64,000 bases of DNA from positions 248,001 to 312,000 of the forward strand of contig NZ_NXLQ01000001.1 of assembly GCF_003364195.1 (NCBI RefSeq), read 5' to 3'. The notes under the pieces are model-generated. The model made no database searches. It was given only the letters and a program-made list of their open reading frames with translations, and was not told the origin of the DNA. Origin of the DNA: Helicobacter didelphidarum. GTDB lineage: Bacteria; Campylobacterota; Campylobacteria; Campylobacterales; Helicobacteraceae. The stretch's first letter is position 1; each line of letters starts with the position of its first letter. Below, piece after piece: positions 46,885-57,174 of the stretch. The translations under genes were made by a program, and so were the position numbers.

Positions 46885-48177
46885 ATGCGTATGACACAAG
46901 CCCTTGCAGATTTTATCAAAAGTGAATCTTTTGGTGGGATTTTTCTTGCAATAAGCACACTGATGGCATTAGGTATTGCAAATTCTCCTCTACAACATTA
47001 TTATCGTGAGTTTTTTCATTATGAATTTGGATTTACTTTTAATAAATATCATATCGGTATGTCCTTGCGTGATTGGATTAATGATGTTTTAATGTCATTT
47101 TTCTTTCTTTTGGTTGGTTTGGAAATTAAGCGTGAAATGCTATTTGGTGAGTTAAATTCATTCTCTAAGGCTGCCTTTCCGGCAATTGCGGCTATTGGTG
47201 GCATGATTGTTCCTGGTGTAATATATTATGCTCTCAATTATGATACAAATTCTTCACATGGTTTTGGAATCCCAATGGCAACAGATATAGCGTTTGCTTT
47301 AGGTGTTATGCTTATGCTTGGTAAACGCGTTCCAACAGCATTAAAAATCTTTTTGGTAACACTTGCCGTTGTTGATGATTTGGGTGCAATTGTAGTTATT
47401 GCCTTATTTTATGGTGGAAATATTCAAGTGATGTGGTTAGCTGTCGCTGGTATAATTATCATTGTTCTTACACTTTGTAATTCAAAAGGCATAAAATTAT
47501 TAAGAGTGTATTTAATATTGGGAGTTCTTTTATGGATATTTGTACACATGAGTGGTATCCATGCAACAATAGCTGCGGTCGTGCTTGCATTTTGTATTCC
47601 TGTGCGAGCAAAACAAGATTTTTCGGCTTTTCAGGCACAATTGAATGAATGGTCAAAAATAAAAGTTTACCAGACACAAGAAGATTCTGTTTTGCTTGAT
47701 GCACATAAAGTTGAATTTATTCATGAAATTCGTGAAAATATTCTTCACACTCAAAATCCGCTTTTGCGTTTAGAACACTTTTTGCAACCTTGGAGTGCAT
47801 ATTTTATTATGCCTTTATTTGCATTTGCAAATGCAGGTGTAACATTGCAATCAAATTTTAATTTTCATATTGATCATATTTTTTTAGGTATTTTTTTAGG
47901 ATTAGTCGTTGGAAAACCAGTTGGAATATTCCTCACAACATTCCTTTGTGAAAAATTTGGTATAGCAAAACGACCAACAGGAATCTCATGGTTACATATT
48001 ATTGGTGCTGGTATGCTTGCTGGGATAGGCTTTACTATGTCACTCTTTGTTTCAGGATTAGCATTTGATAATGAAGCTGCACGCGAATTATCGAAAGTTA
48101 CAATTTTAATTGCTTCATTATCATCATGTATTGTTGGTGTAATTTTTTTACTTTTAATAGGAAAATCTAAAAATTAA
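46885..48177 (+). CDS. nhaA: Na+/H+ antiporter NhaA
   Basis: Exchanges cytoplasmic sodium for protons across the inner membrane, for pH and salt balance. It has 430 residues and about twelve helices; the ion-binding pair is in LAVVDDLGAIVVIALFY, after ATDIAFALGVMLMLGKRVP. A stretch of about 40 hydrophilic residues (around 245-290) separates the two halves, as in Helicobacter NhaA. Start ATG follows TTAGGAGT. Ahead of yajC-secD-secF, an order I recall from H. pylori. Confidence 0.96.
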   Translation: MRMTQALADFIKSESFGGIFLAISTLMALGIANSPLQHYYREFFHYEFGFTFNKYHIGMSLRDWINDVLMSFFFLLVGLEIKREMLFGELNSFSKAAFPAIAAIGGMIVPGVIYYALNYDTNSSHGFGIPMATDIAFALGVMLMLGKRVPTALKIFLVTLAVVDDLGAIVVIALFYGGNIQVMWLAVAGIIIIVLTLCNSKGIKLLRVYLILGVLLWIFVHMSGIHATIAAVVLAFCIPVRAKQDFSAFQAQLNEWSKIKVYQTQEDSVLLDAHKVEFIHEIRENILHTQNPLLRLEHFLQPWSAYFIMPLFAFANAGVTLQSNFNFHIDHIFLGIFLGLVVGKPVGIFLTTFLCEKFGIAKRPTGISWLHIIGAGMLAGIGFTMSLFVSGLAFDNEAARELSKVTILIASLSSCIVGVIFLLLIGKSKN

Positions 48178-48264
48178 ACACTTTTGTGCTAGAATTACAA
48201 TTCGCAATTGTCTTTTCAGTAAGTTAGAGATATTTATTTTCTAAGTATTTTACAAGGAGTTTTT

Positions 48265-48555
48265 ATGGAATCTTTATTATCATTTTTACCGCTTGTGGTT
48301 TTGATTTTGGTTTTTTATTTTTTGGTGTTTCGTCCGCAACAACAACAACGAAAAAGACATGCTGAAATGGTAACAACATTAAAACGAGGCGATAAAGTTA
48401 TTACAAATGGTGGATTTGTCTGTGAGGTAATTAAACAAGAGGAGAAATTTATAATGGTTCGTTTAGGCGATAGCCAAGTGCGATTATCAAAAGATTATGT
48501 TGCCTATAAAATTGATGATATTTCGGAATCTGATGATTCTGTGGAGAAGAATTAA
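48265..48555 (+). CDS. yajC: Preprotein translocase accessory subunit YajC
   Basis: A 96-residue single-helix protein (LLSFLPLVVLILVFYFLVF) followed by the family signature RPQQQQRKRHAEM and a small basic domain (LKRGDKVITNGG). It associates with SecD-SecF at the translocon. A (CAA)4 run codes the four glutamines. Start follows AAGGAGT; 48 bases before secD, so one operon. Confidence 0.95.
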   Translation: MESLLSFLPLVVLILVFYFLVFRPQQQQRKRHAEMVTTLKRGDKVITNGGFVCEVIKQEEKFIMVRLGDSQVRLSKDYVAYKIDDISESDDSVEKN

Positions 48556-48603
48556 ATAATAAATGTGTAATACTATCTAGATTCTCTATAAGGTAAATAA
48601 AAT

Positions 48604-50268
48604 ATGGCAAAAATTCATAAGCATACCCAAAAACCTTTCAATTATCGCCTTTTAACTTTGATTATTGCTTGTTTATTTGGAATTATTTTTAGCATTCCCT
48701 CATTTTTTCAAGATGGTGTAAAATACCCTTTATTCAAAGATAAACCAAAAATTACTCTTGGGCTTGATTTGCAGGGTGGATTAAGTCTTTTACTCGATGT
48801 AAACGTGCAAGTGGCAATCAAAAATCATTTTTCTAAAATTCTTAGTGAAATAAAATATAAAACTGATAAACAAAACATATTTATTAATAAGCTTAAAGCA
48901 CAAGAAAGTAGTGTAAGTTTTACCCTCATTGATACTGATAAAGAGACAGAAATTAACAAAATTCTTGCCAATATAAATGGATCGCAAGTTAAAAAGAATG
49001 GTAATAAATTCATTATCACATTAAGTGAAGAAGAAGAAAGAAATGTCGCGAAAGGTGCTATCGATCAGGCTATTTTTATTATACGAAAGAGACTTGATAC
49101 ATTTGGATTAACAGAACCAAATGTCGTTCGTGAGGGACTTAATCAAATCCGTGTAGAAATGCCTGGGACAAATACAAAAGAAGAGCAAGATAGAGTCATT
49201 AAACTCATTTCACAAAATGCAAAACTTGATTTTATGGCAGTTGATGAGACATTAGCTATACGCAGTGATCTTACAGAATCTGAAGCTATGAATGCAGGTG
49301 ATATTTTGCTTCCTTATGCAACAAATGAAAACGCAAAGCTTCCACTGAAATCTATACCAATTCTTGATGGAAGCTCCATAGTTGACGCACGACCAACACT
49401 CGAAGAAAGCAAGAATGCTGTAAGCTTTAAGTTAGATTCGAAAGGTGCAGAAATTTTTGGTGATTTTACTGGTAAAAATATCAAAAAAAGATTAGCAATC
49501 GTGCTTGATGGAAAAATTGTATCAGCTCCTTCGATCAATGGACGCATTGGTGGTGGTAGCGGTATTATTACAGGAGATTTTACACACGAAACTGCAAAAG
49601 ATTTATCTATTACATTGCGATCTGGTGCATTACTTGCTCCTGTAAGTATTATAGAAAAACGTAGTGTCGGTCCTAGTTTGGGTGCTGATTCTATATATGC
49701 TTCATTTGTAGCATTAATTGGTGCTTTAGTCTTGGTTGCTGGTTTTATGATTTTCTATTATTCTGTTGCAGGAATCTTTGCCTCCTTGGTGCTTATTATC
49801 AATCTTTTTTTAATTATTGCAGTTATGGCACTTTTCCATGCAACATTGACACTACCTGGAATGGCTGGAATAGTTCTCACGATAGGTATGGCAGTTGATG
49901 CAAATATTATCATTAATGAACGAGTAAGAGAAGCACTTAAGCAAGGAATGGGTGTCGTAAAGGCACTTCAAATTGGCTATCAAAATGCCTCAAGAGCGAT
50001 TTTTGATGCAAATATCACTTCTTTGATTGCTTCACTATTGTTGTATATATATGGAACAGGTGTTATCAAAGGTTTCGCAATTACCACAGGGATTGGTATT
50101 CTCGCTTCGATTATTACTGCTATCATTGGCACACATGGAATTTATCTTTGGCTTGGTGAAAAAATAGAAAAAAGTAAGAAAATTAATCTTTGGTTTGGCA
50201 TAAAGCTTGATCCAAACCTTGTATCTTTGGCAACAAAAGATAATAGAATCAAAAAGAAATCGAGGTAA
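48604..50268 (+). CDS. secD: Protein-export membrane protein SecD
   Basis: Uses proton flow to pull secreted proteins to the periplasm and complete release from SecYEG. Of 554 residues: one N-terminal helix, LGLDLQGGLSLLLDV, a large periplasmic domain (60-380) and five C-terminal helices with the RND-type GIVLTIGMAVDANIIINERVREAL, which holds the key Asp. The C-terminal tail encodes the ribosome site of secF. Confidence 0.97.
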   Translation: MAKIHKHTQKPFNYRLLTLIIACLFGIIFSIPSFFQDGVKYPLFKDKPKITLGLDLQGGLSLLLDVNVQVAIKNHFSKILSEIKYKTDKQNIFINKLKAQESSVSFTLIDTDKETEINKILANINGSQVKKNGNKFIITLSEEEERNVAKGAIDQAIFIIRKRLDTFGLTEPNVVREGLNQIRVEMPGTNTKEEQDRVIKLISQNAKLDFMAVDETLAIRSDLTESEAMNAGDILLPYATNENAKLPLKSIPILDGSSIVDARPTLEESKNAVSFKLDSKGAEIFGDFTGKNIKKRLAIVLDGKIVSAPSINGRIGGGSGIITGDFTHETAKDLSITLRSGALLAPVSIIEKRSVGPSLGADSIYASFVALIGALVLVAGFMIFYYSVAGIFASLVLIINLFLIIAVMALFHATLTLPGMAGIVLTIGMAVDANIIINERVREALKQGMGVVKALQIGYQNASRAIFDANITSLIASLLLYIYGTGVIKGFAITTGIGILASIITAIIGTHGIYLWLGEKIEKSKKINLWFGIKLDPNLVSLATKDNRIKKKSR

Positions 50269-50269
50269 T

Positions 50270-51244
50270 ATGGAAATATTCAAACAAAATAGGGTATTTG
50301 ACTTTGTATCATGGAGTAAGTATGGTTTAATCATTTCTATTCTACTTACTATTGGTTCAATTTATCTTTTTTTTGGTGTCGGATTTAATTTTGGGATTGA
50401 TTTTGCTGGTGGCAGCACAGCACAGATTCAATACCAAGAAAAACAAGCTCCAATGGTTGAAATCCGCAAACTTCTAACTACAAATCCACATTTTGATAAT
50501 ACACAAGTCAGTAAATTTGGTGCAGATAATGAAATTGTTGTAAAAATTCCATATCATGAGAATCTTAAATCAGAGGAACTTGAAAGTGAATTGTATCAGA
50601 CTCTTGCTTCGAGTGGAGATTTTACAATTCGCAAACTCGATAGTGTAGGAGCAAAAGTTGGAGATGATTTGACAAAAAGTGCGATACTCTCATTACTTCT
50701 TGCAACGCTTGCAATGATGCTTTATGTAAGTTTTCGCTATGAATGGCGATTTGCACTTGCTTCAATCATTACTCTTGTACATGACATTATCATTACCGCA
50801 GCTTCTGTAATTATTTTTAAGATTGATATGAATCTCGAAGTGATTGCCGCACTATTAACATTGCTTGGTTACTCTATTAATGATACAATTATTATTTTTG
50901 ATAGAATACGAGAAAAAATGTTAGAAGGAAAAAAGATGCAAATTAGCGATGTTATCAATGAGGCTATTTCAAATACTCTTCCAAGAACACTTTTAACTTC
51001 GCTTACAATGTTCTTTGCAGTGCTGACACTGTATCTTTTTGGTGGACATATTATCGTAGGTTTTTCTTTGCCTTTGCTTGTTGGCGTAATCTTTGGAACT
51101 TATAGTTCTATGTTTGTTGCTCCTAAACTAGCTATTCTTTTAGGGTTTTCTATTGAGAGATATTATGCAAAAGAATCTGAAAAAGCTAAAAAAGCTGAAG
51201 AAAAGCGTAGAATGCGACAACTTTATGAGGGTGGTCGAGTATAA
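50270..51244 (+). CDS. secF: Protein-export membrane protein SecF
   Basis: Partner of SecD in proton-driven protein export. It has 324 residues: helix 1, GIDFAGGSTAQIQY, a short periplasmic domain, then five helices with LLGYSINDTIIIFDRIREKM. The start at 50270 (MEIFKQN) comes one base after the secD stop and follows GAGG; longer open frame to the left lies inside secD and is not used. A lysine-rich cytoplasmic tail ends the protein. Confidence 0.96.
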   Translation: MEIFKQNRVFDFVSWSKYGLIISILLTIGSIYLFFGVGFNFGIDFAGGSTAQIQYQEKQAPMVEIRKLLTTNPHFDNTQVSKFGADNEIVVKIPYHENLKSEELESELYQTLASSGDFTIRKLDSVGAKVGDDLTKSAILSLLLATLAMMLYVSFRYEWRFALASIITLVHDIIITAASVIIFKIDMNLEVIAALLTLLGYSINDTIIIFDRIREKMLEGKKMQISDVINEAISNTLPRTLLTSLTMFFAVLTLYLFGGHIIVGFSLPLLVGVIFGTYSSMFVAPKLAILLGFSIERYYAKESEKAKKAEEKRRMRQLYEGGRV

Positions 51245-51619
51245 AAGCACTGGTTATAAAGAATATAAATAAAATAAATTAACTTTTTAAATTGGAGATA
51301 TGCTAGGGTAGGCTGAATAGTGAGAAATAAAAAGGTTTGTGACTCACTATTTTGGCATTATTATTTTTTCCATTTGTTTTTTATTTGTGTTGAGTGACTT
51401 ATAACATACAAATATTATATATCTTTAATTTAGTTTTATCCTTACTCATTGTATTTTCTCGTGTATAATCTATTTTCTTTATGAAGTTTATTATTTCTTT
51501 TTAGATTTTTTTGTTCTATTTCTAAAAGAGTCTTTTTGACAGAATCTTATTTTGACAGCAAGAGTAGTAAAAATACGATATACTTGTAGGATATTTTAGT
51601 TTAAAAAAGGTTATTATCT
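51245..51619. other. Intergenic after secF
   Basis: About 375 bases holding the inverted repeat at 51316-51351 and, near 51590, the likely promoter area of the TelA gene. No gene is supported. Confidence 0.45.
51316..51351 (+). terminator. Stem-loop downstream of secF
   Basis: AATAGTGAG and its exact reverse complement CTCACTATT around an 18-base loop, followed by TT and, a little later, a T-rich run. It is 72 bases after secF, a plausible end of the yajC-secD-secF transcript. Confidence 0.5.
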
Positions 51620-52759
51620 ATGAAAATAAAAAAGATGGCAAACACTCTAATCGATGAGCTAAATAAAGGTATTGCAAATGGGGAGATAAAACGAGATATG
51701 GTGGATAAATTCGCCGAAGAGGAAAAAATACAAAGTATGCAAATTAGTGAGATGATACGCGGGAATCTTGCGAATTTAGAAGGGAGAGACAAACCCGTTT
51801 TTGATGCATTGAAATCATTACAAAATACTATAAGTGATTTAAATCCAAATAATTTCAAACCATCGTTTTTTGAAAAACTCTTTGGTAAAACTACAAAAAG
51901 CATGAAGCAATATTTTCAAAAATTTCAAGATAATCAGGATTTATTAAATGAGATACTTAAACAACTTGATACGAGTAAAGAAACCTTATTGCGTGATAAT
52001 ATCGCACTTGGTATTGAGGCACAAAGAAATGCAGAACTTGCACACAAATTAGAAGAACAATTAGCACTTGCAAATGAAGCAAATAATTATATCGAATCTA
52101 TTCTAAATACTTCATCACACACAGCAATGCAACATAAACTTCTTACAATAGAATCTAATAATGCGACAATGCAATCAAATACAGAAATTATTTCGCATGA
52201 TTCAGATGTGATACCAGAAATATATGCAGAAATTACTCATAATGACATCGAGATTTCAGAAAAAAATAGAGATGCAATACAAAACCAGATTCTTTTTCCT
52301 TTGAAACAAAAAATTATGGATTTTCAGCAACAAATTCTTGTGCATACACAAGGGGAGGTTGCATTAAAAACTTTGATTAATAATAATAAAGAGTTGGTAA
52401 ATAGTGTTGATAGGACAAAAAGTGTAACACTTAATGCACTTAATATGGCAATTATTACAGCACAAGGTTTGGAACAACAACAAAGAGTGTTAAAAGCTGT
52501 GCAAGATATTAATACACAAACAAGTGATCTGATTGCACATACAGGAGCAAAATTGAAAGAACAAGGTGTGCAAATTCAACAAGGCGCAGCAAATACAATG
52601 CTTGATATGGATAAACTCAAAGAAGCGTTTGACAATGTGATTACTGCAATGGAAGATATGAAAACTTTTAAAGTAAATGCTTTGCCAAAAATGCAGGAGA
52701 ATATTAATCTCTATGATAAATATCTTGGTAATATGAAAAAAGCAATGCAAAAATCCTAA
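51620..52759 (+). CDS. TelA-family (toxic anion resistance) protein
   Basis: A 379-residue soluble, mostly helical, coiled-coil protein of the TelA/KlaA/YceG family: FGKTTKSMKQYFQKFQD near residue 85-105, LRDNIALGIEAQRNAELAHKLEEQL, and the C-terminal helices TKSVTLNALNMAIITAQGLEQQ and AANTMLDMDKLKEAFDNVITAM. The family is linked to tellurite and stress resistance, often beside TerD proteins, but no ter gene is present here. The role in Helicobacter is unknown. An ATG five codons on is an alternative start. Confidence 0.85.
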   Translation: MKIKKMANTLIDELNKGIANGEIKRDMVDKFAEEEKIQSMQISEMIRGNLANLEGRDKPVFDALKSLQNTISDLNPNNFKPSFFEKLFGKTTKSMKQYFQKFQDNQDLLNEILKQLDTSKETLLRDNIALGIEAQRNAELAHKLEEQLALANEANNYIESILNTSSHTAMQHKLLTIESNNATMQSNTEIISHDSDVIPEIYAEITHNDIEISEKNRDAIQNQILFPLKQKIMDFQQQILVHTQGEVALKTLINNNKELVNSVDRTKSVTLNALNMAIITAQGLEQQQRVLKAVQDINTQTSDLIAHTGAKLKEQGVQIQQGAANTMLDMDKLKEAFDNVITAMEDMKTFKVNALPKMQENINLYDKYLGNMKKAMQKS

Positions 52760-53145
52760 ATATGATATGGGGAAGTATCAACAATCAAATCTATTAGAAT
52801 CTAAGTATGATAGATAAAAATAAAAACTTAGAATTATTAAAAAAATATTTTCTTATGTATTCTTAAACAAATATTCTTGTTGTTTAATATAGTAAAAAAC
52901 AATATTTTAGAATGTTTTTATCGTTTGTGGGTAAAATCATACACATTTTAGAGCTTTTTGAATATACTAAATACATTCTTTTAATGTTTTATGTATATCA
53001 ATGTTTTTTCGCTATAATTATCCAGCTTTCAAGAAAGATTGACACTGCCTTAACATTCATGGGCTTATAGCTCAACACATTTGAAATAAGTCATGATTTT
53101 CAGGTAAAAATTGATGGCACAACAAGAGAGATGGAGGATGTGGCA
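52760..53145. other. Intergenic upstream of murE
   Basis: About 385 bases without a supported gene; holds the likely murE promoter at 53013-53018 and the GGAGG ribosome site at 53133-53137. Confidence 0.45.
53013..53018 (+). promoter_or_regulatory. Predicted -10 box for murE
   Basis: TTTTTTCGCTATAAT: a T run, GC, then TATAAT, the usual Helicobacter housekeeping pattern. About 130 bases before the murE start. Confidence 0.45.
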
Positions 53146-54531
53146 ATGACAACAACGCAACAACAAGTAGTCCCCCACATTACAGATGATACGCGGGAAT
53201 TAAGACAAGATTCCCTCTTTTTACAAATACCACAAAACGAAAAATTCCTCGCTTCACTTCCAGCACACACAAAGATAATACAACGAGATGATCTAAAAAA
53301 ATATTTTAATCTAAATCTGAAAATTATCGGAATAACAGGCACAAATGGTAAAACAACAACGGCTGCTATAATTTATTCTGTTCTCTTAGATATGGGATAT
53401 AAAGTTGCACTGCTTGGCACACGTGGTATGTTTGTTAATGATAAACAAATCAAACCAAAAGGTTTAACCACACCAAAACTCATAGAACTCTATCAAGATA
53501 TTCATACCGCAACTTTGCTTGGTTGCGAATATTTTGTAATGGAGGTAAGTTCGCATGCTATCAAGCAAGAGCGTATTTATGGTTTGGAATTTTATACCAA
53601 GATTCTGACAAATATTACAAGCGATCATTTGGATTATCATAAAACTTGGGAGGACTATGCTCAAACAAAATTAAATTTTTTACAAACAAATGAGAATAAT
53701 CAGTGCATCAAGATTATTAATTTAGATGATCCAAGTGCTGCAAAAATACGATTTTTTCCAAATACTCTCACTTATGGCATTGAGTCAAAAGGAAATTTTT
53801 TTGTAAATGCCTATTCTCTTAATGATGGTATTTTCGCACAAATTGGACTTCGTATGTCAAATAAAGTGCAATCACAGGGGAATAATAAACAAGATTCTAC
53901 ATATACTTCAGATATTCAATCGGCTCTGTTGCATAGTGAGCTTTTTGGTTTGTTTAATCTTTATAATATTATGGCTGCTGTTCTTGCCATTAAGGCTCTT
54001 ACAGATGAATCTTTGCAAAAAATATGTGATTTGGTTGAGCAGTTTGGTGGTGTTTCTGGGCGCATGGAGGTTGTAAGTAATAATCCTTTAATTATCATTG
54101 ATTTTGCTCATACAACCGATGGTATGGAAAAAATTTTTGAATCATTTAAAACAAAAAAGATTAGTGTTGTGTTTGGTGCAGGGGGTAATAGAGATAAAAG
54201 CAAACGAGCAAAAATGGGAGCAAGTGCGGCAAAATATGCAAATAAAATTTATATTACTAATGATAATCCGCGAAGTGAAGAACCCAATGAGATTGCCAAT
54301 GAAATAGTTAGCGGTATAGATTCCCATCAATTTCTTACCAAAATACAATCGTCTCTAAAGATTATACTTGATAGAAAAGAGGCGATACGACAAGCAATTA
54401 AGGATTTACCAAAAGATTGGGTATTGCTTATATTAGGGAAGGGTGATGAATGTGAGCAGATTTTTAAAGATTCTATTATTCAGTTTAGTGATAAAGAATG
54501 TGTGCGAGAAATACTACAAAAAGAGCAGTGA
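53146..54531 (+). CDS. murE: UDP-MurNAc-tripeptide synthetase (meso-DAP adding)
   Basis: Adds the third amino acid to the peptidoglycan precursor in the cytoplasm. Of 461 residues: ATP loop GITGTNGKTTTAA, EVSSHAIKQERIYGLEF, FAHTTDGMEKIFESF, GAGGNRDKSKR, and DNPRSEEPNEI, the motif marking meso-diaminopimelate as substrate, with LGKGDECEQ near the end. The start at 53146 has GGAGG eight bases upstream; an earlier in-frame ATG at 53131 does not. The helicase gene follows after 48 bases. Confidence 0.95.
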   Translation: MTTTQQQVVPHITDDTRELRQDSLFLQIPQNEKFLASLPAHTKIIQRDDLKKYFNLNLKIIGITGTNGKTTTAAIIYSVLLDMGYKVALLGTRGMFVNDKQIKPKGLTTPKLIELYQDIHTATLLGCEYFVMEVSSHAIKQERIYGLEFYTKILTNITSDHLDYHKTWEDYAQTKLNFLQTNENNQCIKIINLDDPSAAKIRFFPNTLTYGIESKGNFFVNAYSLNDGIFAQIGLRMSNKVQSQGNNKQDSTYTSDIQSALLHSELFGLFNLYNIMAAVLAIKALTDESLQKICDLVEQFGGVSGRMEVVSNNPLIIIDFAHTTDGMEKIFESFKTKKISVVFGAGGNRDKSKRAKMGASAAKYANKIYITNDNPRSEEPNEIANEIVSGIDSHQFLTKIQSSLKIILDRKEAIRQAIKDLPKDWVLLILGKGDECEQIFKDSIIQFSDKECVREILQKEQ

Positions 54532-54579
54532 GATATTTTAGATAACAACACAGAGTCCCAATTTTTTATAAGGCATACA

Positions 54580-56352
54580 ATGCAAGGATTACAGCAATAT
54601 CTCATTAAATCGGCAACAGATTATCTTGATTATTTAGAGAAGAATAATCTTGGTTTAGATGAGATAAAGATTCATGATGTGTCTATTCGTTCAAATAATA
54701 CGCTTTTTTTGCATCTTGAAAAGAATTTGATTGGAACAGATTATCTTCAGCTTTCTCTGGGAGATTACAATATTGATTTAGATGTGATTGAGGAGAAAAG
54801 TTTTAATGATGTCACAAGAACATTGAAAATTACATTTGAAAATAGTATGTTAAAAAATCTTTTTGAGGATATATATAAAGATGTTTTTTTTAGTATTGAT
54901 GAAGAACAAACTAGCAATATATTTGAAATACTTTTAGACACAATAGACAAAAATTGGAGGCATAATTTAGGGCTTTTTGTTGATCTCAAATTTCTCGTAA
55001 AAAATATTCGAGATTTTTGCCAACAAGATATTGTCTCTATAAAGCTTCCTACCAAAAAACCAGAAAAACTTGCTATTTCTTTGGAATCTTTCATTAGCCA
55101 AGAGCAACAAGAAGCTATTAGGGGGATTTTCTCTTCCCCCATAAGTTATATTTGGGGTATTAGTGGAAGTGGAAAAACTCAAGTTGTGCTTTTTACTTCT
55201 GTATTGAATCTTATAGCACAAAATAAAAAAGTATTGCTTCTCGCACCAACAAATACAGCATTAGAACAAATTTTTAGTGCGCTGATTACAAAATGCGATA
55301 AGAGAGGAATTTATCGTTCGCAATTTCTGCGTTTGGGTATGCCTAGTGCGGATTTTTTGCAGAATTTTCCGGAAGTTTGTATGCAAAATGAAGAAAAAGA
55401 GAAAGTAGAACAATCAAACGAACTTTTCCGCACATTAACATTAAAGGAAAGATTACAAGATTCTCTTGTTATTGGGGCAACTTTGGATAGCTTTGTCAAA
55501 CGTTATCAAAGTCTTTCGTCATTGGATTTCTCACATATATTTCTTGATGAATGTGCATTTTCTCCCCTTATAAAACTTATTATCCCACTTAGTCTTGAGA
55601 TTCCACTAACCTTATTAGGAGATCATAAGCAACTTATGCCAATTTGTCTCATGGAAGATTCTCTTATCCGAGAAAAAAATCATGAGGTATGTCTCTGGAA
55701 TCTTAATACACTTTTTTTGGAAGAAATATTTAATTCATATCAAAATCTTTATTTGAAAAGTAATTATGATGAAATAAAATTTAAGGAAATTGCATATTTT
55801 AAATTGACTACAACTCATCGCTATGGTGATAATCTCGCAAAAATTTTAGACCGTCATATTTATTTAAATGGTTTGCGTGGTGTTGGGCTATCAACTCAAA
55901 TTTATTATATTGATAGTGCATATCTTGGCAAGCAATATCAATATAATCATGGACGCAATGAGAGTGAAGGTGAAGCAGATGTGATTCAGATGCTTGTGCA
56001 GTCTTATAATTTTAAAGATTATGCTGTGCTTACTCCATTTCGCCACCAACAACACCTTATTGTCCGCAAAGGTGTCCCCAGAAATCGTGTTTTTACAATC
56101 CATAAATCACAAGGCAAAGAATTTGATATGATTATTTTTTCCCCTGTAAAGATGAGTAAATATTTGACGAATTCGAATAATAAAAATGCTTTATTTGCAT
56201 TGAATGTTGCAGTCAGTCGTCTTAAAAAAGATTTGATTATTGTATGTGATTATGGTTTTTGGATACGACAAAATGGGCAGTTTATTACCTCTCTTTTACA
56301 AATTGCAAAACCTTATCCACTGAAACAACAAACTCAAATATTTACTTTTTAG
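54580..56352 (+). CDS. Superfamily 1 DNA/RNA helicase (UPF1/Dna2-like)
   Basis: A 590-residue ATP-dependent helicase. An N-terminal domain without recognised motifs (1-165) is followed by the Q-motif region SQEQQEAIRGIF, Walker A in IWGISGSGKTQVV, Walker B in HIFLDECAFSPL, motif III TLLGDHKQLMPI, motif IV/V region VFTIHKSQGKEFDMIIFSP, and motif VI ALNVAVSRLKKDLIIVCD. This order is that of AAA_11/AAA_12 helicases. Substrate and role are unknown; it sits 48 bases behind murE and may be co-transcribed. Confidence 0.88.
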   Translation: MQGLQQYLIKSATDYLDYLEKNNLGLDEIKIHDVSIRSNNTLFLHLEKNLIGTDYLQLSLGDYNIDLDVIEEKSFNDVTRTLKITFENSMLKNLFEDIYKDVFFSIDEEQTSNIFEILLDTIDKNWRHNLGLFVDLKFLVKNIRDFCQQDIVSIKLPTKKPEKLAISLESFISQEQQEAIRGIFSSPISYIWGISGSGKTQVVLFTSVLNLIAQNKKVLLLAPTNTALEQIFSALITKCDKRGIYRSQFLRLGMPSADFLQNFPEVCMQNEEKEKVEQSNELFRTLTLKERLQDSLVIGATLDSFVKRYQSLSSLDFSHIFLDECAFSPLIKLIIPLSLEIPLTLLGDHKQLMPICLMEDSLIREKNHEVCLWNLNTLFLEEIFNSYQNLYLKSNYDEIKFKEIAYFKLTTTHRYGDNLAKILDRHIYLNGLRGVGLSTQIYYIDSAYLGKQYQYNHGRNESEGEADVIQMLVQSYNFKDYAVLTPFRHQQHLIVRKGVPRNRVFTIHKSQGKEFDMIIFSPVKMSKYLTNSNNKNALFALNVAVSRLKKDLIIVCDYGFWIRQNGQFITSLLQIAKPYPLKQQTQIFTF

Positions 56353-56610
56353 ATTCTATGTAAAAAATTCAAATTGTTTTTTGAAGATTTAAGATTGGAA
56401 GAAATAAATTTGTTGTGTCAAATGAATATGTTGATTTTTAAATTGTCTTTTGCATAAATAGAACTAGAAAGTTGCTTTTTGCGGTTAAATACGATAAAAT
56501 AAGCTTTTATATTGATTTGATACTTGTTGTCTTTTTGGATATTTGAAAAATCTTTTTTAAAACATTTTTCATTTTTTTTGGTTTGTGTCCAGTTTATAAA
56601 AGGGGATTGT

Positions 56611-57162
56611 ATGGCATTACTTAAAGATGTTGAGCCTGATATTATTTTTAGGCATTTTATTTTAAGCATATTGTTTGTGGGATCGGTTGCATATTATATT
56701 AATACATTTATTATGCCCAATATTGATTCATATAAGGAACAAGTGCGTTTTACGCGCACAACACAAAGTGTATTAGAAACTACAAGGGCTATAAACGCAG
56801 ATGCACAATCCAAAATCAATTCTTTTTCTAATGCAAACTATAAAGAATTGAAAGTTTTTTCTGGCAAGATTAACGAAGCAACTATACGAAAAAGTCTCCC
56901 AAAAGGTTTTTTAAAAATAAATGTGAAACGTTTAAATGAGGAATTTATTCCTAATGAGCAATTAAAGAAAACACATTATACAATTAGTGGAGAGGTTGGT
57001 GCGAATAATCTTGGTCTTATTCTCAATATTGTGCCAAAGTTACATGAAAATAATATTAGTGCGATACTTAATCTTCCTTTTACATTGAAAAAAACTGCCA
57101 AAAATAATCTTGAATTTAGTCTTGGTGTTTCTATTACACAAAGCACTTATACAAGAAAGTAA
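56611..57162 (+). CDS. Inner-membrane protein with PilO-like shape, upstream of valS
   Basis: About 183 residues: a short cytoplasmic N-terminus, one membrane helix (FILSILFVGSVAYYINTFIM), a predicted coiled coil (EQVRFTRTTQSVLETTRAIN) and a small alpha/beta periplasmic domain (HYTISGEVGANNLGLILNIV...FSLGVSI). The topology is like PilO/GspM, but no type IV pilus gene is near. I use the ATG at 56611 with AGGGGA upstream; the open frame reaches 56524. It precedes valS by 12 bases; I recall a hypothetical gene in the same place in H. pylori. Function unknown. Confidence 0.75.
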   Translation: MALLKDVEPDIIFRHFILSILFVGSVAYYINTFIMPNIDSYKEQVRFTRTTQSVLETTRAINADAQSKINSFSNANYKELKVFSGKINEATIRKSLPKGFLKINVKRLNEEFIPNEQLKKTHYTISGEVGANNLGLILNIVPKLHENNISAILNLPFTLKKTAKNNLEFSLGVSITQSTYTRK

Positions 57163-57174
57163 AAGAGGTATATT

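Noticed and set aside
53055-53075. tRNA-like start GGGCTTATAGCTCAAC
   Set aside because: No acceptor, anticodon or T arm can be folded with it.
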